A stretch of 64,000 nucleotides of DNA from Oceanobacillus polygoni (GCF_008304605.1 NZ_PIJY01000026.1:1-64000); one strand, 5' to 3'; shown: positions 49,330 through 59,398, counted from the stretch's first letter. The notes: generated from the sequence alone by a model not told the origin. Made by a program: numbers and translations.

Positions 49330-50841
49330 TTAAGCTCCTATTTTTTCTTTCACATACTTTTCATTCTTACTGAATATTGTAAGACCAGTTGTGTTTTTAT
49401 TGAATTTAGGAAAGAAGAAACTTGCGATATATCCAAATCCAAACGATGTGAAGAAAGAAACCATACTTACAGCAAATGGGGTTAACTCAGTTTGTTGGAT
49501 AAAGTACGAAGCAATTGCACTAAGGAATAATCCAACTAATACACCTGGAGCATTTGCACGTTTCGTGAAGATCCCAAGTGCAAATATACCAGCAATCGGC
49601 ACACCAAATAATCCAGTTATAGCCAAAAATAAGTTCCATGTTTCAGCCCGATTCGTGGAAATGAGATACAAAGCAGCAGCTAATCCAAGAATACCGGCAA
49701 TGATAACTACCCATCTTGCAAGTGCAACATCATTTGATTTATCTTTATTGAAAAATCGTTGCTTAAAGTCAACTAATATACAAGCTGAAATACTATTAAG
49801 ACTTGATGAAATGGTAGATTGAGCAGCCGCGAAAATAGCAGCAATTAGTAAACCTGCAACACCGACTGGCAATGACGTTACAATGAAATATGGAACGATT
49901 GCTGATGTGTTGAATCCTTCAGGAAGAGCTTCCACATTATTGTAATAGCTGTAAAGCACCGTCCCCATACCATAAAATATAGGAATTGTGATTAATGCAA
50001 GAATTCCATTTGTCCACAAGGATTTATTTGTATCCTTGATAGAACTTGTTGTCTGATAGCGCTGTACCACATCCTGACTCGCGGTATACTGATGCAGGTT
50101 ATTGAAAATGGAACCAAGGAAAATAATTGGTATTGCTGCAGCTGCAGTACCAAACTGAAAGTTTTGCGCTGTAATAAATTTTTCATTAGAAATCGCATCA
50201 CTCAATATAGTTGAAAAACCACCATTAACTGCTGAGATACCAAGTACAACAACTAAGATTGCACCACCGAGTAATAAAATCCCTTGAATAACATCACTCC
50301 AGATTACGCCTTCCATACCACCTAAGAATGTGTAGATAATACACAACCCTCCAACAGCTGCAGCAATGAGCACTGGATTAATGTCTGATACGGAAGTAAT
50401 GGCCAATGTTGGTAAGTAAATAACAATCGCTACTCGTCCAATATGAAATAAAACAAATAATAAGCTTCCAATTACCCTTAGTGAAGGTCCGAATCTTTCT
50501 TCCAAATATTCATACGCTGTTGTTATATTAAGCTTTCTGAAGAATGGAATGTAGAAATAAATCAGTATCGGGATAATTGCAAATATTGCAAGGTTCCCTG
50601 CTGCATAGGACCAGTCCGTTAAAAATGCCTGCTCTGGTGTAGACATAAATGTAATAGCACTCAAAGTTGTCGCATAAATACTAAATCCCGCTGCCCATGC
50701 AGGAATTTTACCACTTGCTTTAAAGAAGGCATCCGTATCCTTACCGGCCTTTTTCGTGAAGTATAGACCTACGCCGAGCATAGCGATTAAATAAACAACT
50801 AATACGATCCAGTTTACTGTACCAAGACCCACTTTTTCCAT
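49330..50841 (-). CDS. Sodium:solute symporter (SSS), probable sialic-acid transporter
   Basis: 503 residues with about 13 membrane segments. KDTDAFFKASGKIPAWAAGF and ISIYATTLSAITFMSTPEQA at the N-terminus, YTFLGGMEGVIWSDVIQGIL (SSS signature), QDVVQRYQTTSSIKDTNKSL and AAQSTISSSLNSISACILVD (sodium site Ser region). Closely spaced after nanA and in the same direction, matching SSS-type NanT/SiaT systems. Substrate assignment rests on position. RBS GGGGGAAAA; a cre-like site overlaps the leader. Confidence 0.86.
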   Translation of the reverse strand: MEKVGLGTVNWIVLVVYLIAMLGVGLYFTKKAGKDTDAFFKASGKIPAWAAGFSIYATTLSAITFMSTPEQAFLTDWSYAAGNLAIFAIIPILIYFYIPFFRKLNITTAYEYLEERFGPSLRVIGSLLFVLFHIGRVAIVIYLPTLAITSVSDINPVLIAAAVGGLCIIYTFLGGMEGVIWSDVIQGILLLGGAILVVVLGISAVNGGFSTILSDAISNEKFITAQNFQFGTAAAAIPIIFLGSIFNNLHQYTASQDVVQRYQTTSSIKDTNKSLWTNGILALITIPIFYGMGTVLYSYYNNVEALPEGFNTSAIVPYFIVTSLPVGVAGLLIAAIFAAAQSTISSSLNSISACILVDFKQRFFNKDKSNDVALARWVVIIAGILGLAAALYLISTNRAETWNLFLAITGLFGVPIAGIFALGIFTKRANAPGVLVGLFLSAIASYFIQQTELTPFAVSMVSFFTSFGFGYIASFFFPKFNKNTTGLTIFSKNEKYVKEKIGA

Positions 50842-50857
50842 TATTTTTCCCCCTCTT

Positions 50858-50871
50858 TGTATGCGCTTAAA
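50858..50871 (+). promoter_or_regulatory. cre-like site upstream of the SSS gene
   Basis: TGTATGCGCTTAAA, 12 of 14 consensus positions, 17-30 bp upstream of the start. It would act as a roadblock within the nanA-SSS unit. Confidence 0.4.
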
Positions 50872-51113
50872 TATTTATTATTCAAAAAATTAATTGATAG
50901 GAAAAGCAGTATAACTACTTTTCCTTGTTTGGTCTTATGAAAACTTGGCATTCGGTAAAGGAATTCTTGAAAGCCTATTTTGCTTTCTTAGAAACTCTTA
51001 TTCTATTCTTTAAATACAAGCTTTCTGAGCGGGCATAATTCTGCATACAAGTGCTTTTGAAGTATTACCCGCCCACTTGTAAAGAAAAAATATGAATATA
51101 CTTTTTGCTTCAA

Positions 51114-51983
51114 TCACAAATTAAAATCTTTCACCAGTTTTTCCACAGCTTCCCTTTTACCTGAATCAAATGGACTCATTGGCTGCTTCACTGTTCCGGC
51201 ATCGATGCCCTTCACATTCAATATTTCCTTCAATGTCTGATACAACCCAAGTTCTAAAACTTTTTCTATGATATCGTTCATGATATGCTGCACTTCATAG
51301 GCCCTTGCAACTTCGCCTTGCTCCACCATTTCAAAAATTTGTTTTGCAAGATTACCATGAATATTATAGGTACTTCCTATTGCACCGTCCACCCCGGATA
51401 CCGCGCCATATATTAGCATTTCGTCAAATCCTGAATAGATCAGTTTATTTGGATATTTCTTACGCAGACGCTCTAACATAAAGAAATTGCCATCTGTATA
51501 TTTAACACCGATAACCTTTTCATTTTGGAAAAGTACATCAAACTGTTCCAATGACATGGATACGCCTGTCAAAGCTGGAATAGCGTAAATAATCATATTG
51601 TTGCCTGTTGCTTCAATAATCGTTTCATAATAATTTTTGATCTCATCAAACGTAAATTTATAATAGAATGGCGTAACAGCTGAAAGGCTGTCATAACCCA
51701 ATTCTGTTGCATACTTCCCAAGTTCCACAGCCTCATCTAGATTGATTGAGCCAACTTGTGCGATTAATTTAATTGCTCCATTCGTTTCTTCATGTGTAAT
51801 TTTAAAAATTTGCTTCTTCTGGTCGGTTGTCAGCATGAAGTTCTCTCCAGAACTGCCGTTTACATATAACCCATCAACTTGCTGCACGTCGATATTATTT
51901 CTGATTACTTCACGTAACCCCTGTTCTTTAATTCTCCCCTGATCATCAAAAGGAACGAGTAATGCTGAAAATATACCTTTCAT
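51114..51983 (-). CDS. nanA: N-acetylneuraminate lyase
   Basis: 289 residues, DapA/NanA TIM barrel. [36 protein letters not shown] (GSSGE in place of GTTGE, as in NAL), [13 protein letters not shown] (catalytic Tyr), [13 protein letters not shown] (Schiff-base Lys) and [17 protein letters not shown]. Cleaves Neu5Ac to ManNAc and pyruvate. ATG after GGAGG. First gene of the minus-strand arm of the divergent sialic-acid locus; nanK and nanE on the other arm take its product onward. Confidence 0.94.
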   Translation of the reverse strand: MKGIFSALLVPFDDQGRIKEQGLREVIRNNIDVQQVDGLYVNGSSGENFMLTTDQKKQIFKITHEETNGAIKLIAQVGSINLDEAVELGKYATELGYDSLSAVTPFYYKFTFDEIKNYYETIIEATGNNMIIYAIPALTGVSMSLEQFDVLFQNEKVIGVKYTDGNFFMLERLRKKYPNKLIYSGFDEMLIYGAVSGVDGAIGSTYNIHGNLAKQIFEMVEQGEVARAYEVQHIMNDIIEKVLELGLYQTLKEILNVKGIDAGTVKQPMSPFDSGKREAVEKLVKDFNL

Positions 51984-52037
51984 GAAAAATCCTCCTTCAT
52001 TTTATAATTGCTAAAACGCATTCATAAAGTTATAATA

Positions 52038-52048
52038 TTGTCAGACCA
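52038..52048. promoter_or_regulatory. FadR-family GntR operator in the nan divergent region
   Basis: TTGTCAGACCA, a full match to the FadR-subfamily consensus TNGTNNNACNA; the dyad extends to ATTG...CAAT (52037-52050). It lies between a TTGAAA and a TATAAC that could be the nanA -35 and -10 (spacer 16), so binding should repress nanA. Confidence 0.6.
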
Positions 52049-52159
52049 ATTTTCAATTTCATCATAAAAGGGTTTTCATAAAATGTCAACTCTTTTCGTA
52101 AGGGGTTTCATTACAACTATGAAAATATGATATGATTTAGGAAAAAACGAGGGATCAAC

Positions 52160-52852
52160 GTGGTAATTCAAAAGACTTCACTGGTGAATATTGTTATCGA
52201 AAAAATTAAAAACTATATTTTAGAAAATAAGTTAAAACCAAATGATAAATTTTTAACGGAAAAAGAGCTGACGGAGCAGCTGAAGGTGAGCCGAACTGTA
52301 GTAAGAGAAGCGTTAATTTCACTTCAAGCTGTCGGGATTTTAAAGATTAAGCCCGGTGGCGGAATCTATATTGCGGACACGAAGCTTGGAACGATCAATT
52401 CCATTTTAAAACATCATTATGAAACACATGGTGTAAAAATAAGGGAATTAATCGAAATTCGAAAAATCATCGAACTTGGGGCATTGCGTCTGATTATTGA
52501 AAAGCAGGTTCCATTGGATATACAACAGCTGAGAGAAATAAATGAGTCCTATCTACAAGCGATTACAACCAATGGGGATACGAAAAAATTCGATCGTATT
52601 TTCCATCAATCCCTTATTAAAGCAACTGATAATGATACCTTTTATGACTTCAGTGAAATTATTCATCAGTACTTTGCTCTCGTAAGAATAGATTTAACAG
52701 AGAATCAGGAATCCTTAATAAAATCGTACAAACAGCACAATGAAATTGTTGATGCTATTAAGGATAATGATCTGCTTCATGCGCAGAAAACAATGAATGA
52801 CCACTTTGAACCTATTTTTACTTTTATTAAGAAAATGGAGGAAGAATCGTGA
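52160..52852 (+). CDS. GntR/FadR-family transcriptional regulator 1
   Basis: 230 residues. N-terminal winged HTH: KPNDKFLTEKELTEQLKVSR then TVVREALISLQAVGILKIKPGGG; C-terminal all-helical FCD domain (LIEIRKIIELGALRLI, FDRIFHQSLIKATDN, HNEIVDAIKDNDLLHAQKTM with the metal/ligand His residues). GTG start behind GAGGG. Divergent from nanA. Overlaps the next regulator gene by four bases (GTGA), so the two are co-translated. Probably a sialate- or ManNAc-6-P-responsive repressor. Confidence 0.92.
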   Translation: MVIQKTSLVNIVIEKIKNYILENKLKPNDKFLTEKELTEQLKVSRTVVREALISLQAVGILKIKPGGGIYIADTKLGTINSILKHHYETHGVKIRELIEIRKIIELGALRLIIEKQVPLDIQQLREINESYLQAITTNGDTKKFDRIFHQSLIKATDNDTFYDFSEIIHQYFALVRIDLTENQESLIKSYKQHNEIVDAIKDNDLLHAQKTMNDHFEPIFTFIKKMEEES

Positions 52853-53526
52853 AAATGGATCCAGTGGAAATGACAGAAAGAACGTCTCTCAAAAAAACAG
52901 TCATACAGGAAATTAAAAAATATATAATCGATAAGCAACTAAAGGCAGGAGACAAACTTCCAACAGAGCGCACATTCACTATGATGTTCGGGGTAAGTAG
53001 GTCTGTGGTCAGAGAGGCCTTAAGTTATCTCGAAAATACTGGAGTTATTACAACAACACAGGGAAAAGGCGCATTCATAAATGAATCAAACATAGAAAAT
53101 CTCCTGAACAGCTTTTTCTTCCTTTGGCAGGTTAATGATGGGCAAATCGAGGACATATTAAGCTTAAGAATCATTTTTGAGTCAAGTGCCATTGATGAAA
53201 TTATTCGGCAAAATCGAATGGACGAACTAAATGAATTAAAACACATGGTGGATGACAGTAAAAACTGCCAATCATTGGAGAAATTCAGAGAAGCGGATAT
53301 TGCTTTTCATAAGCATCTTCTAGAAGCAACTAATAATAAGCTGTTTATTCAAATGACGAACATGATTACAACCTATTTTTTCAAAACAGAATATATTGAA
53401 ATGACAATAGACGAATATCAAAAAGCTACATCAGAACATTTACAAATTGTAGAAGCAATGATTAAAGGGAATGCTGAACAAGCAAAATCATTACTCACAA
53501 GACATATACAAAACACAAAGGTATAG
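52849..53526 (+). CDS. GntR/FadR-family transcriptional regulator 2
   Basis: 225 residues, paralogue of the preceding regulator. HTH: KAGDKLPTERTFTMMFGVSR then SVVREALSYLENTGVITTTQGKG; FCD domain: ILSLRIIFESSAIDEII, FREADIAFHKHLLEATNN and HLQIVEAMIKGNAEQAKSLL. GTG start with GGAGG seven bases upstream. Two FadR-type regulators in one operon could form a heteromer or respond to two different effectors. Followed by nanK after 10 bp. Confidence 0.92.
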   Translation: MKMDPVEMTERTSLKKTVIQEIKKYIIDKQLKAGDKLPTERTFTMMFGVSRSVVREALSYLENTGVITTTQGKGAFINESNIENLLNSFFFLWQVNDGQIEDILSLRIIFESSAIDEIIRQNRMDELNELKHMVDDSKNCQSLEKFREADIAFHKHLLEATNNKLFIQMTNMITTYFFKTEYIEMTIDEYQKATSEHLQIVEAMIKGNAEQAKSLLTRHIQNTKV

Positions 53527-53536
53527 GGGGATTCAT

Positions 53537-54421
53537 ATGGGGATTTACCTGTCCATTGATATTGGGGGTACATACATTAAATATGCCCTGATGGATGAGC
53601 AGCATAGACTTTATAACCATCAGAAGATTGATACACCCGTAAATATCAACCATGCCATTTTAAAACAGATTGAAACAATAGTAGAGAACACAACAGTTAA
53701 GTACGAGATTGATGGAGTCGGCATCAGCACTGCAGGGATTGTAGACAGGACAGAAGGGGAAATAATTTACGCTGGACCGACCATTAAAGACTATAAAGGT
53801 ACATCTTTCAAATCTTTGCTGACTGACAAATACAAGCTGCCGGTCCATGTTGAGAATGATGTAAATGCAGCACTGCTCGGAGAAATTTGGAAAGGTGCTG
53901 CCAGAAATCAGAATCATGTTATATGCATTACCTTGGGTACAGGAATTGGCGGTGCACACTATGATCACCAACTAAAGGATGGATTTAATCACCAGGCAAA
54001 TTCAGTGGGATATTTATTGTATGACCAAGAAACAGGAACAAACTATGAAGAACGCGCGTCAACAGCAGCTTTACATAAGAGAATAGAAGAAGAATTAGGA
54101 AGCGAATTTTCAGTGCAATCCGTTTTTGAACATGCGAAAAATGGAAATGAATCCTGTATTTCCATTATTGAGTCCTGGGCAAAAGAAGTAGCAAAGGGAT
54201 TAGCGCAAATTATTTTAATAACAGACCCAAAATGCATTCTAATAGGTGGTGGCGTCTCAGCTCAAGGTGATTATCTTCTCAAACAGATTCAAAATCAGCT
54301 CGAAGTATTCTTACCGGATAATTTCCTGAAAACGGAGCTGAAGATAGCTGAATTATTTAATGACGCTGCATTATATGGAGCTGTGTATCCTTTTTTAAAT
54401 AAGAAAAATAACACTTTTTGA
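53537..54421 (+). CDS. nanK: ROK-family N-acetylmannosamine kinase
   Basis: 294 residues. YLSIDIGGTYIKYALMDEQ (phosphate-binding start), IDGVGISTAGIVDRTEG, VENDVNAALLGEIWKGA (catalytic Asp), ITLGTGIGGAHYDHQL. The zinc site is reduced: after HQANSVGYLLY no CxCGxxGC cluster is visible, as in many Firmicute NanK. ATG 53537 after GGGGG; longer upstream frame overlaps the regulator gene and is not used. Phosphorylates ManNAc released by NanA; assignment supported by nanE next to it. Confidence 0.88.
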   Translation: MGIYLSIDIGGTYIKYALMDEQHRLYNHQKIDTPVNINHAILKQIETIVENTTVKYEIDGVGISTAGIVDRTEGEIIYAGPTIKDYKGTSFKSLLTDKYKLPVHVENDVNAALLGEIWKGAARNQNHVICITLGTGIGGAHYDHQLKDGFNHQANSVGYLLYDQETGTNYEERASTAALHKRIEEELGSEFSVQSVFEHAKNGNESCISIIESWAKEVAKGLAQIILITDPKCILIGGGVSAQGDYLLKQIQNQLEVFLPDNFLKTELKIAELFNDAALYGAVYPFLNKKNNTF

Positions 54422-54438
54422 ATAGGGGGAAATAAGAT

Positions 54439-55116
54439 ATGCTAGAAAATATAAAAGGAAATTTGATTGTATCCTGTCAGGCATTACCTGATGAACCATT
54501 ACATAGTTCATTTATTATGTCCAAAATGGCATTAGCAGCACTGGAAGGTGGAGCAAAAGGCATTCGAGCCAACTCTAAAGAGGATATTATCGAAATTAAA
54601 AAAGAAGTCGATCTGCCAGTAGTAGGTATTGTAAAACGTGATTATGAAGATAGCTCTGTTTTTATAACTGCAACTTATAAAGAAATAGACGAATTAATGG
54701 AAAGCGACTGTGAAATGATTGCAATGGATGCGACAAACAGGAAACGCCCAAATAATATTGAACTTGCAGAGCTTGTGAGCTATACACGGGAAAAGAATAG
54801 TACTATTCAGCTCATGGCCGATATTGCTACACTCGATGAGGCGGTTCAGGCAGAGCAGCTTGGGTTTGACTGCATATCCACTACTTTGCATGGTTACACC
54901 GAAATAACAAAAGGTAAAAAGCTTTACCATGATGACTTTAAATTTTTGAAGGATGTTTTGGAAAATGTGAACATACCAATTATTGCTGAAGGGAATGTGA
55001 TCACACCAGAGATGTACAAGCGTTGCATGGAACTTGGCGCATATTCGAGTGTCGTTGGTGGAGCGATTACAAGACCGAAAGAGATTACGAAACGTTTTGT
55101 TGGAATGATGGAGTGA
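54439..55116 (+). CDS. nanE: N-acetylmannosamine-6-phosphate 2-epimerase
   Basis: 225 residues, TIM barrel. [94 protein letters not shown] and [13 protein letters not shown] are NanE signatures (catalytic Lys in VKRDY, Glu in AEGN). Makes GlcNAc-6-P; NagA and NagB to finish the route are not in the window. ATG after GGGGGAA. Last gene of the plus-strand nan arm. Confidence 0.95.
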   Translation: MLENIKGNLIVSCQALPDEPLHSSFIMSKMALAALEGGAKGIRANSKEDIIEIKKEVDLPVVGIVKRDYEDSSVFITATYKEIDELMESDCEMIAMDATNRKRPNNIELAELVSYTREKNSTIQLMADIATLDEAVQAEQLGFDCISTTLHGYTEITKGKKLYHDDFKFLKDVLENVNIPIIAEGNVITPEMYKRCMELGAYSSVVGGAITRPKEITKRFVGMME

Positions 55117-55148
55117 CAATTAAGTAGGATTGGTGAATAATACCTCAG

Positions 55149-55184
55149 AACCCGGAGTGCGGATTTCCCCCACACCGGGTTTTC
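55149..55184 (+). terminator. Terminator of the nan plus-strand operon
   Basis: ACCCGGAGTG...CACACCGGGT hairpin followed by TTTTC, 33 bases after the stop codon. The rest of the 55117-55465 gap is AT-rich with two TATAAT boxes (55423-55428 and 55430-55435) just before the fructokinase gene; I see no good -35. Confidence 0.75.
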
Positions 55185-55465
55185 TAGAATTTGGTTCGTA
55201 GTATTGCGTAGTTCTTTAACAACAACCCCGAAAATTTGAATTGATAGATTTGGAGCTTTTAAACTTTTTACAAATGACATCGTTCTTTTGGCTACTGCCA
55301 CTTAACACTAACTCTTCCTTGGTTGAGTAATTTAGATTATGGCTTTAAATCTACCTTTATAGTGGTTTTTACAATAACATTAATGCTACTCTTTGTGTTA
55401 ATGTACGTTTATGTTGTTATTATATAATGTATAATGATAAAAATATTATTTAGGGGAGGAACGAT

Positions 55466-56320
55466 ATGCTTATAGGTGGAATTGAAGCAGGTGGTACTAA
55501 ATTTGTATGTGCTGTTGGTGATGAATCTGGAAATATTTTCGACAAGGTAACATTTCCTACAGAAGACCCAGCCAAAACACTAGATGCAGCAAAGCAATTC
55601 TTCAACAAACATGATATCCAAGCACTAGGAGTGGGAAGCTTCGGCCCTGTGGACTTGAATAAAAAAAGCAAAACATTTGGCAGTATTTTAAATACGCCAA
55701 AACTAAAATGGAAGCAGTTCCATCTATTAGATCAGCTAAAACAAGATTATAATATACCAGTAACATTAGATACAGATGTCAATGCTGCAGCCTTAGGAGA
55801 ATACAAATATGGTGCTGCAAGAAAAGCTGCTAGTGTCCTTTATATCACTGTAGGAACTGGTATTGGAGCTGGGTTTGTGAAAGACGGCCAAACTTATATT
55901 GGCAAAAGCCATCCCGAAATGGGCCATATCTTTATTCAACAAAGAAAAGACGATAACTTTGAAGGAAACTGTCCTTACCATGGTACCTGTTTAGAAGGTT
56001 TAGCCTCAGGACCAGCGATTGAAAAACGCTTTGGTAAAAAAGGAGATTTATTAACAGCAGATCATGTTGCATGGGATATGGTAGCAGACTATTTAGCACA
56101 AGCAATCATTAATTATCTTCTTATTATTTCTCCTGAAAAAGTGATTATTGGTGGCGGCGTAATGAAACAAGAGCAGTTGTACCCACTAATCCGTAAGAAA
56201 GTACGTGATCTTTCGAATACATATATGCAGCTTGAAAATTTGGATAAGATGATTGTAGCTCCAAAATTAAATGATGAGCAGGGGATTAAGGGTGCTATTG
56301 CGTTAGCTTTGTTGGGGTGA
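55466..56320 (+). CDS. ROK-family fructokinase (ScrK/GmuE type)
   Basis: 284 residues. IGGIEAGGTKFVCAVGDESG (ATP-binding), LGVGSFGPVDLN, LDTDVNAAALGEYKYGAA (catalytic Asp) and ITVGTGIGAGFVKDGQ. The structural zinc site is complete: H in SHPEMGH, C and H in NCPYHGTC. This EAGGT...PVDL layout is that of Firmicute fructokinases rather than glucokinases. ATG after GGGGAGG. Monocistronic with its own terminator. Confidence 0.9.
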   Translation: MLIGGIEAGGTKFVCAVGDESGNIFDKVTFPTEDPAKTLDAAKQFFNKHDIQALGVGSFGPVDLNKKSKTFGSILNTPKLKWKQFHLLDQLKQDYNIPVTLDTDVNAAALGEYKYGAARKAASVLYITVGTGIGAGFVKDGQTYIGKSHPEMGHIFIQQRKDDNFEGNCPYHGTCLEGLASGPAIEKRFGKKGDLLTADHVAWDMVADYLAQAIINYLLIISPEKVIIGGGVMKQEQLYPLIRKKVRDLSNTYMQLENLDKMIVAPKLNDEQGIKGAIALALLG

Positions 56321-56357
56321 ACGGGAAAAGCTGAGACATAACTATTCATGAATAACG

Positions 56358-56402
56358 TAAAAAAGGTTCCGAGCAACAGCCTTTGTGAAGGAACCTTTTT
56401 TG
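56358..56402 (+). terminator. Terminator of the fructokinase gene
   Basis: AAAAGGTTCC...GGAACCTTTTTT hairpin, about 40 bases after the stop codon. Confidence 0.88.
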
Positions 56403-56506
56403 TAGAATGATTTTCATGAACTAATGGTTGATTTCTGTCATGGCCGCTATTCGAGAAAGTAACTGCATTCGTTACATTAAGAAGTAAACTTTTATACCCT
56501 CCTCCA

Positions 56507-57307
56507 CTATATATCCAGTTTCACCCCACGCGCATTTCGTTTATCAAATGTAAAAACATACTTAAATCCAGCAGCTTTAGCCATGTTTAGGGCATCATCA
56601 AGGTGGGAACCTACCGTTTCTGCCCGGTGAGAATCAGAACCTATTGTCAATATTTCACCACCAAGAGATTGGTATCGTTTTAAAATGCTCTGTGTCGGAA
56701 ATGCCTTTTTAACCTTCACATTAGAAATACCCGATGTGTTAATTTCAATACCAATCCCTCGTTCAATAGCCTTTCTAAGAATCGCTTCCAAAATCTCGTT
56801 GAAATCGTTAAATTGATAATTACCCTTCGCCTCCGTCGCATAACGTTTCATTAAATCCAAATGAGCAATAACATCAATATCTGCTTCAGAGACAAGCTTA
56901 TAAACCTCAGTAAAATAGTCGTGATACACATCAAACGGTTTCTTATCTTCCATGTACTTTCTCAACTTTATTTCATCAATATTATGAACAGATCCAAGAA
57001 TAAAGTCTAATTCCAATTCTTGTAGTACTTGATTGTATTCATCCTTCATTAAATGTGGCTCACAGAGTTCGATGCCTGCTTTGATTACAAGGCTTCCTCT
57101 ATATTTATCTTGGACATGGTGGATTTGAGAAAAATATCGTTCAAAATCTAGATGTCCATAAGTTGGAAGATTCGGATTGACTGAAAAATGCTCTGTAAAA
57201 CAGATCTCATCAATCCCTCTTTTTACAGCTTCTGCACAGACATCATCCATTCTAGCTTTGGAGTCAAATGAGTTATCTGTATGATGATGATATTCAGTAA
57301 GATACAT
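56507..57307 (-). CDS. HisJ-like histidinol-phosphatase/PHP phosphoesterase
   Basis: 266 residues, PHP fold. TEYHHHTDNSFDSKARM (metal HxH), EICFTEHFSVNP, VIKAGIELCEP, FILGSVHNID, DVIAHLDLMKRYA, IEINTSGIS and TIGSDSHRAETVGSHL, the full metal-ligand set of HisJ-type enzymes. ATG 57307 follows GAGGTG; a GTG four codons earlier overlaps that site. No histidine genes are adjacent, so a different phosphate ester may be the substrate. Downstream of tkt but separated by a terminator. Confidence 0.85.
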   Translation of the reverse strand: MYLTEYHHHTDNSFDSKARMDDVCAEAVKRGIDEICFTEHFSVNPNLPTYGHLDFERYFSQIHHVQDKYRGSLVIKAGIELCEPHLMKDEYNQVLQELELDFILGSVHNIDEIKLRKYMEDKKPFDVYHDYFTEVYKLVSEADIDVIAHLDLMKRYATEAKGNYQFNDFNEILEAILRKAIERGIGIEINTSGISNVKVKKAFPTQSILKRYQSLGGEILTIGSDSHRAETVGSHLDDALNMAKAAGFKYVFTFDKRNARGVKLDI

Positions 57308-57358
57308 GTCTAATTTCACCTCTTCTAGTTGGAGTAACTATTCCTTTATTCAGTTTAA

Positions 57359-57394
57359 ACAAAAAGGTAACCATAAAGGCTACCTTTTTGTTTC
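57359..57394 (-). terminator. Terminator of the PRD-EIIB-EIIC-tkt operon
   Basis: AAAAAGGTA / TACCTTTTT hairpin with T-runs on both sides; directly after the tkt stop codon on the minus strand. Confidence 0.85.
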
Positions 57395-57400
57395 TATCCA

Positions 57401-59398
57401 TTACAATAATGCTTTAAATTTATTTACGACGTTTTCTACAGTAAAACCATATTCTTCAATTACTTGGTCTCCTGGAGCCGATGCGCCGAATGTATCAATG
57501 CTCATTACGTCACCCTCACTTCCAGCATACTCTCTCCATCCAAGCTTAGAGCCCATTTCTACTGTTAAACGTTTTTGTAGATTGCTAGGAAATACGCTTT
57601 CTTGATATTCTGCTGATTGTTTATCAAAAAGGTCCCATGATGGCATGCTTACAACATTTACATGGATGCCTTCTTCAGCTAAACGAGCTTGAGCTTTAAT
57701 TGATAAAGAAACCTCAGAACCAGCTGCGATGATAATTCCAACTGCTTCATCTGAAGCTTTGGAAACGGTATAAGCTCCTTTACGGACACCCTCCGTTGCC
57801 AACGTTTCTGTCGCTTGTAATGTAGGTAATCCTTGTCTGCCTAACACTAGCATTGTTGGATGATTCTTTTCCTCCACAGCTATTTTCCACGCTTCTCTTG
57901 TTTCATTTGCGTCTGCAGGTCGAATGACAGAAATTCCTGGCATTGCTCTAAATGCAGCAAGCTGTTCAACTGGTTGATGAGTAGGTCCATCCTGTCCAAC
58001 TGCTATCGTATCGTGCGTAAACACATATGTTACTGGCAGTTCCATCAAGGAAGCTAGTCTGATTGCTGGACGCAAGTAATCGGAGAAAACAAAGAATGTA
58101 CTTACGAATGGACGTAAATGATGCAGTGCAAGTCCATTGGCAATAGCTCCCATCGCAAATTCCCTTACACCATATCGAACATTCCTTCCAGAATAATCTT
58201 GACTATTAAGGTCAACGTAATCTTTTAATCTTGTTTTTGTTGATGAATCTAGGTCAGCAGAACCACCAACTAATTCAGGTAATTTACTAGCTAGTAGATT
58301 CAATGTTTCACTAGCTGCAACCCGTGTTGCAAGTGTTTCTCCTTCTTTATATTCAGGGAGTCCATTATCCCAATCAACCGGTAGCTCACCATCGATGATA
58401 CGCTTTAGCCCTTCAGCAAGTTCTGGATATTCATTCTGATATGCAGCAAATAGGTCATTCCATTCTTTTTCTTTTGCTATCCCGTTCTCTTTAATACTGC
58501 TAAAGTCTTCATATACTTCATCTGGTACATGGAATTCTTCGTGTTCCCAGTTATAGAATTTTTTCGTACGTTCGATTTCTTCTTTTCCTAAAGGGTCACT
58601 ATGTGCATCATTTGTTCCTTGTAAAGACGGTGAGCCGTAACCAATAACAGTTTTCACTTCAATAATAGTCGGTCGATTTTCATCTGCTTTTGCTTCTAAC
58701 AAGGCCTTTTGAACAGCTTCAATATCATTTCCATCTTCAACATATAAATATTGCCAGTTACACGATTCAAAACGTTTTTTAATATCTTCCGAAAATGCCA
58801 AGTCCAGACCACCATCTAAACTTATATCATTTGAATCATATAATACAATTAAACGTCCTAGCTTCAAGTGTCCTGCAAGCGATGCTGCTTCATAGGATAC
58901 ACCTTCCATTAAGTCTCCATCACCACAAATTGTGTATGTGTAATGGTCTACAATAGGAAAATCACTTTTATTATATGTTTCAGCCAAATGCCTCTCAGCT
59001 AAAGCCATTCCAACACTCACAGGTATACCTTGTCCAAGTGGTCCTGTCGTTGCTTCAACTCCAGGAGTTATTCCATACTCCGGATGTCCTGGTGTTTTAC
59101 TTCCCCACTGCCTTGTATTCTGTAGATCTTCTATCGTTACATCGTAACCTGAAAGGTGAAGCAAATTATACAATAAATTGGAACCATGTCCAGCTGATAA
59201 TACAAATCGATCACGATTGAACCACTTCGGATTTTCGGGGTTAATGTTCATGACATTTTTCCAAAGACTGTATGCCATAGGAGCTGCCCCCATTGGCATT
59301 CCCGGATGTCCGTGTTGTGCTTTTTCCACACTATCAATTGTTAGCGTACGAATTGTGTTAATCGATAACTCAGAAACCCTTGAACTCTTTGTAATCAT
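57401..59398 (-). CDS. tkt: Transketolase
   Basis: 665 residues, full length. [80 protein letters not shown] (TPP GDG...N region), [20 protein letters not shown] and [16 protein letters not shown]. Transfers two-carbon units in the pentose phosphate pathway. ATG 59398 follows GGAGG. It is the last gene of a PTS operon, an unusual place that suggests the PTS substrate feeds into pentose phosphates; a second, housekeeping copy probably exists elsewhere. Confidence 0.95.
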   Translation of the reverse strand: MITKSSRVSELSINTIRTLTIDSVEKAQHGHPGMPMGAAPMAYSLWKNVMNINPENPKWFNRDRFVLSAGHGSNLLYNLLHLSGYDVTIEDLQNTRQWGSKTPGHPEYGITPGVEATTGPLGQGIPVSVGMALAERHLAETYNKSDFPIVDHYTYTICGDGDLMEGVSYEAASLAGHLKLGRLIVLYDSNDISLDGGLDLAFSEDIKKRFESCNWQYLYVEDGNDIEAVQKALLEAKADENRPTIIEVKTVIGYGSPSLQGTNDAHSDPLGKEEIERTKKFYNWEHEEFHVPDEVYEDFSSIKENGIAKEKEWNDLFAAYQNEYPELAEGLKRIIDGELPVDWDNGLPEYKEGETLATRVAASETLNLLASKLPELVGGSADLDSSTKTRLKDYVDLNSQDYSGRNVRYGVREFAMGAIANGLALHHLRPFVSTFFVFSDYLRPAIRLASLMELPVTYVFTHDTIAVGQDGPTHQPVEQLAAFRAMPGISVIRPADANETREAWKIAVEEKNHPTMLVLGRQGLPTLQATETLATEGVRKGAYTVSKASDEAVGIIIAAGSEVSLSIKAQARLAEEGIHVNVVSMPSWDLFDKQSAEYQESVFPSNLQKRLTVEMGSKLGWREYAGSEGDVMSIDTFGASAPGDQVIEEYGFTVENVVNKFKALL

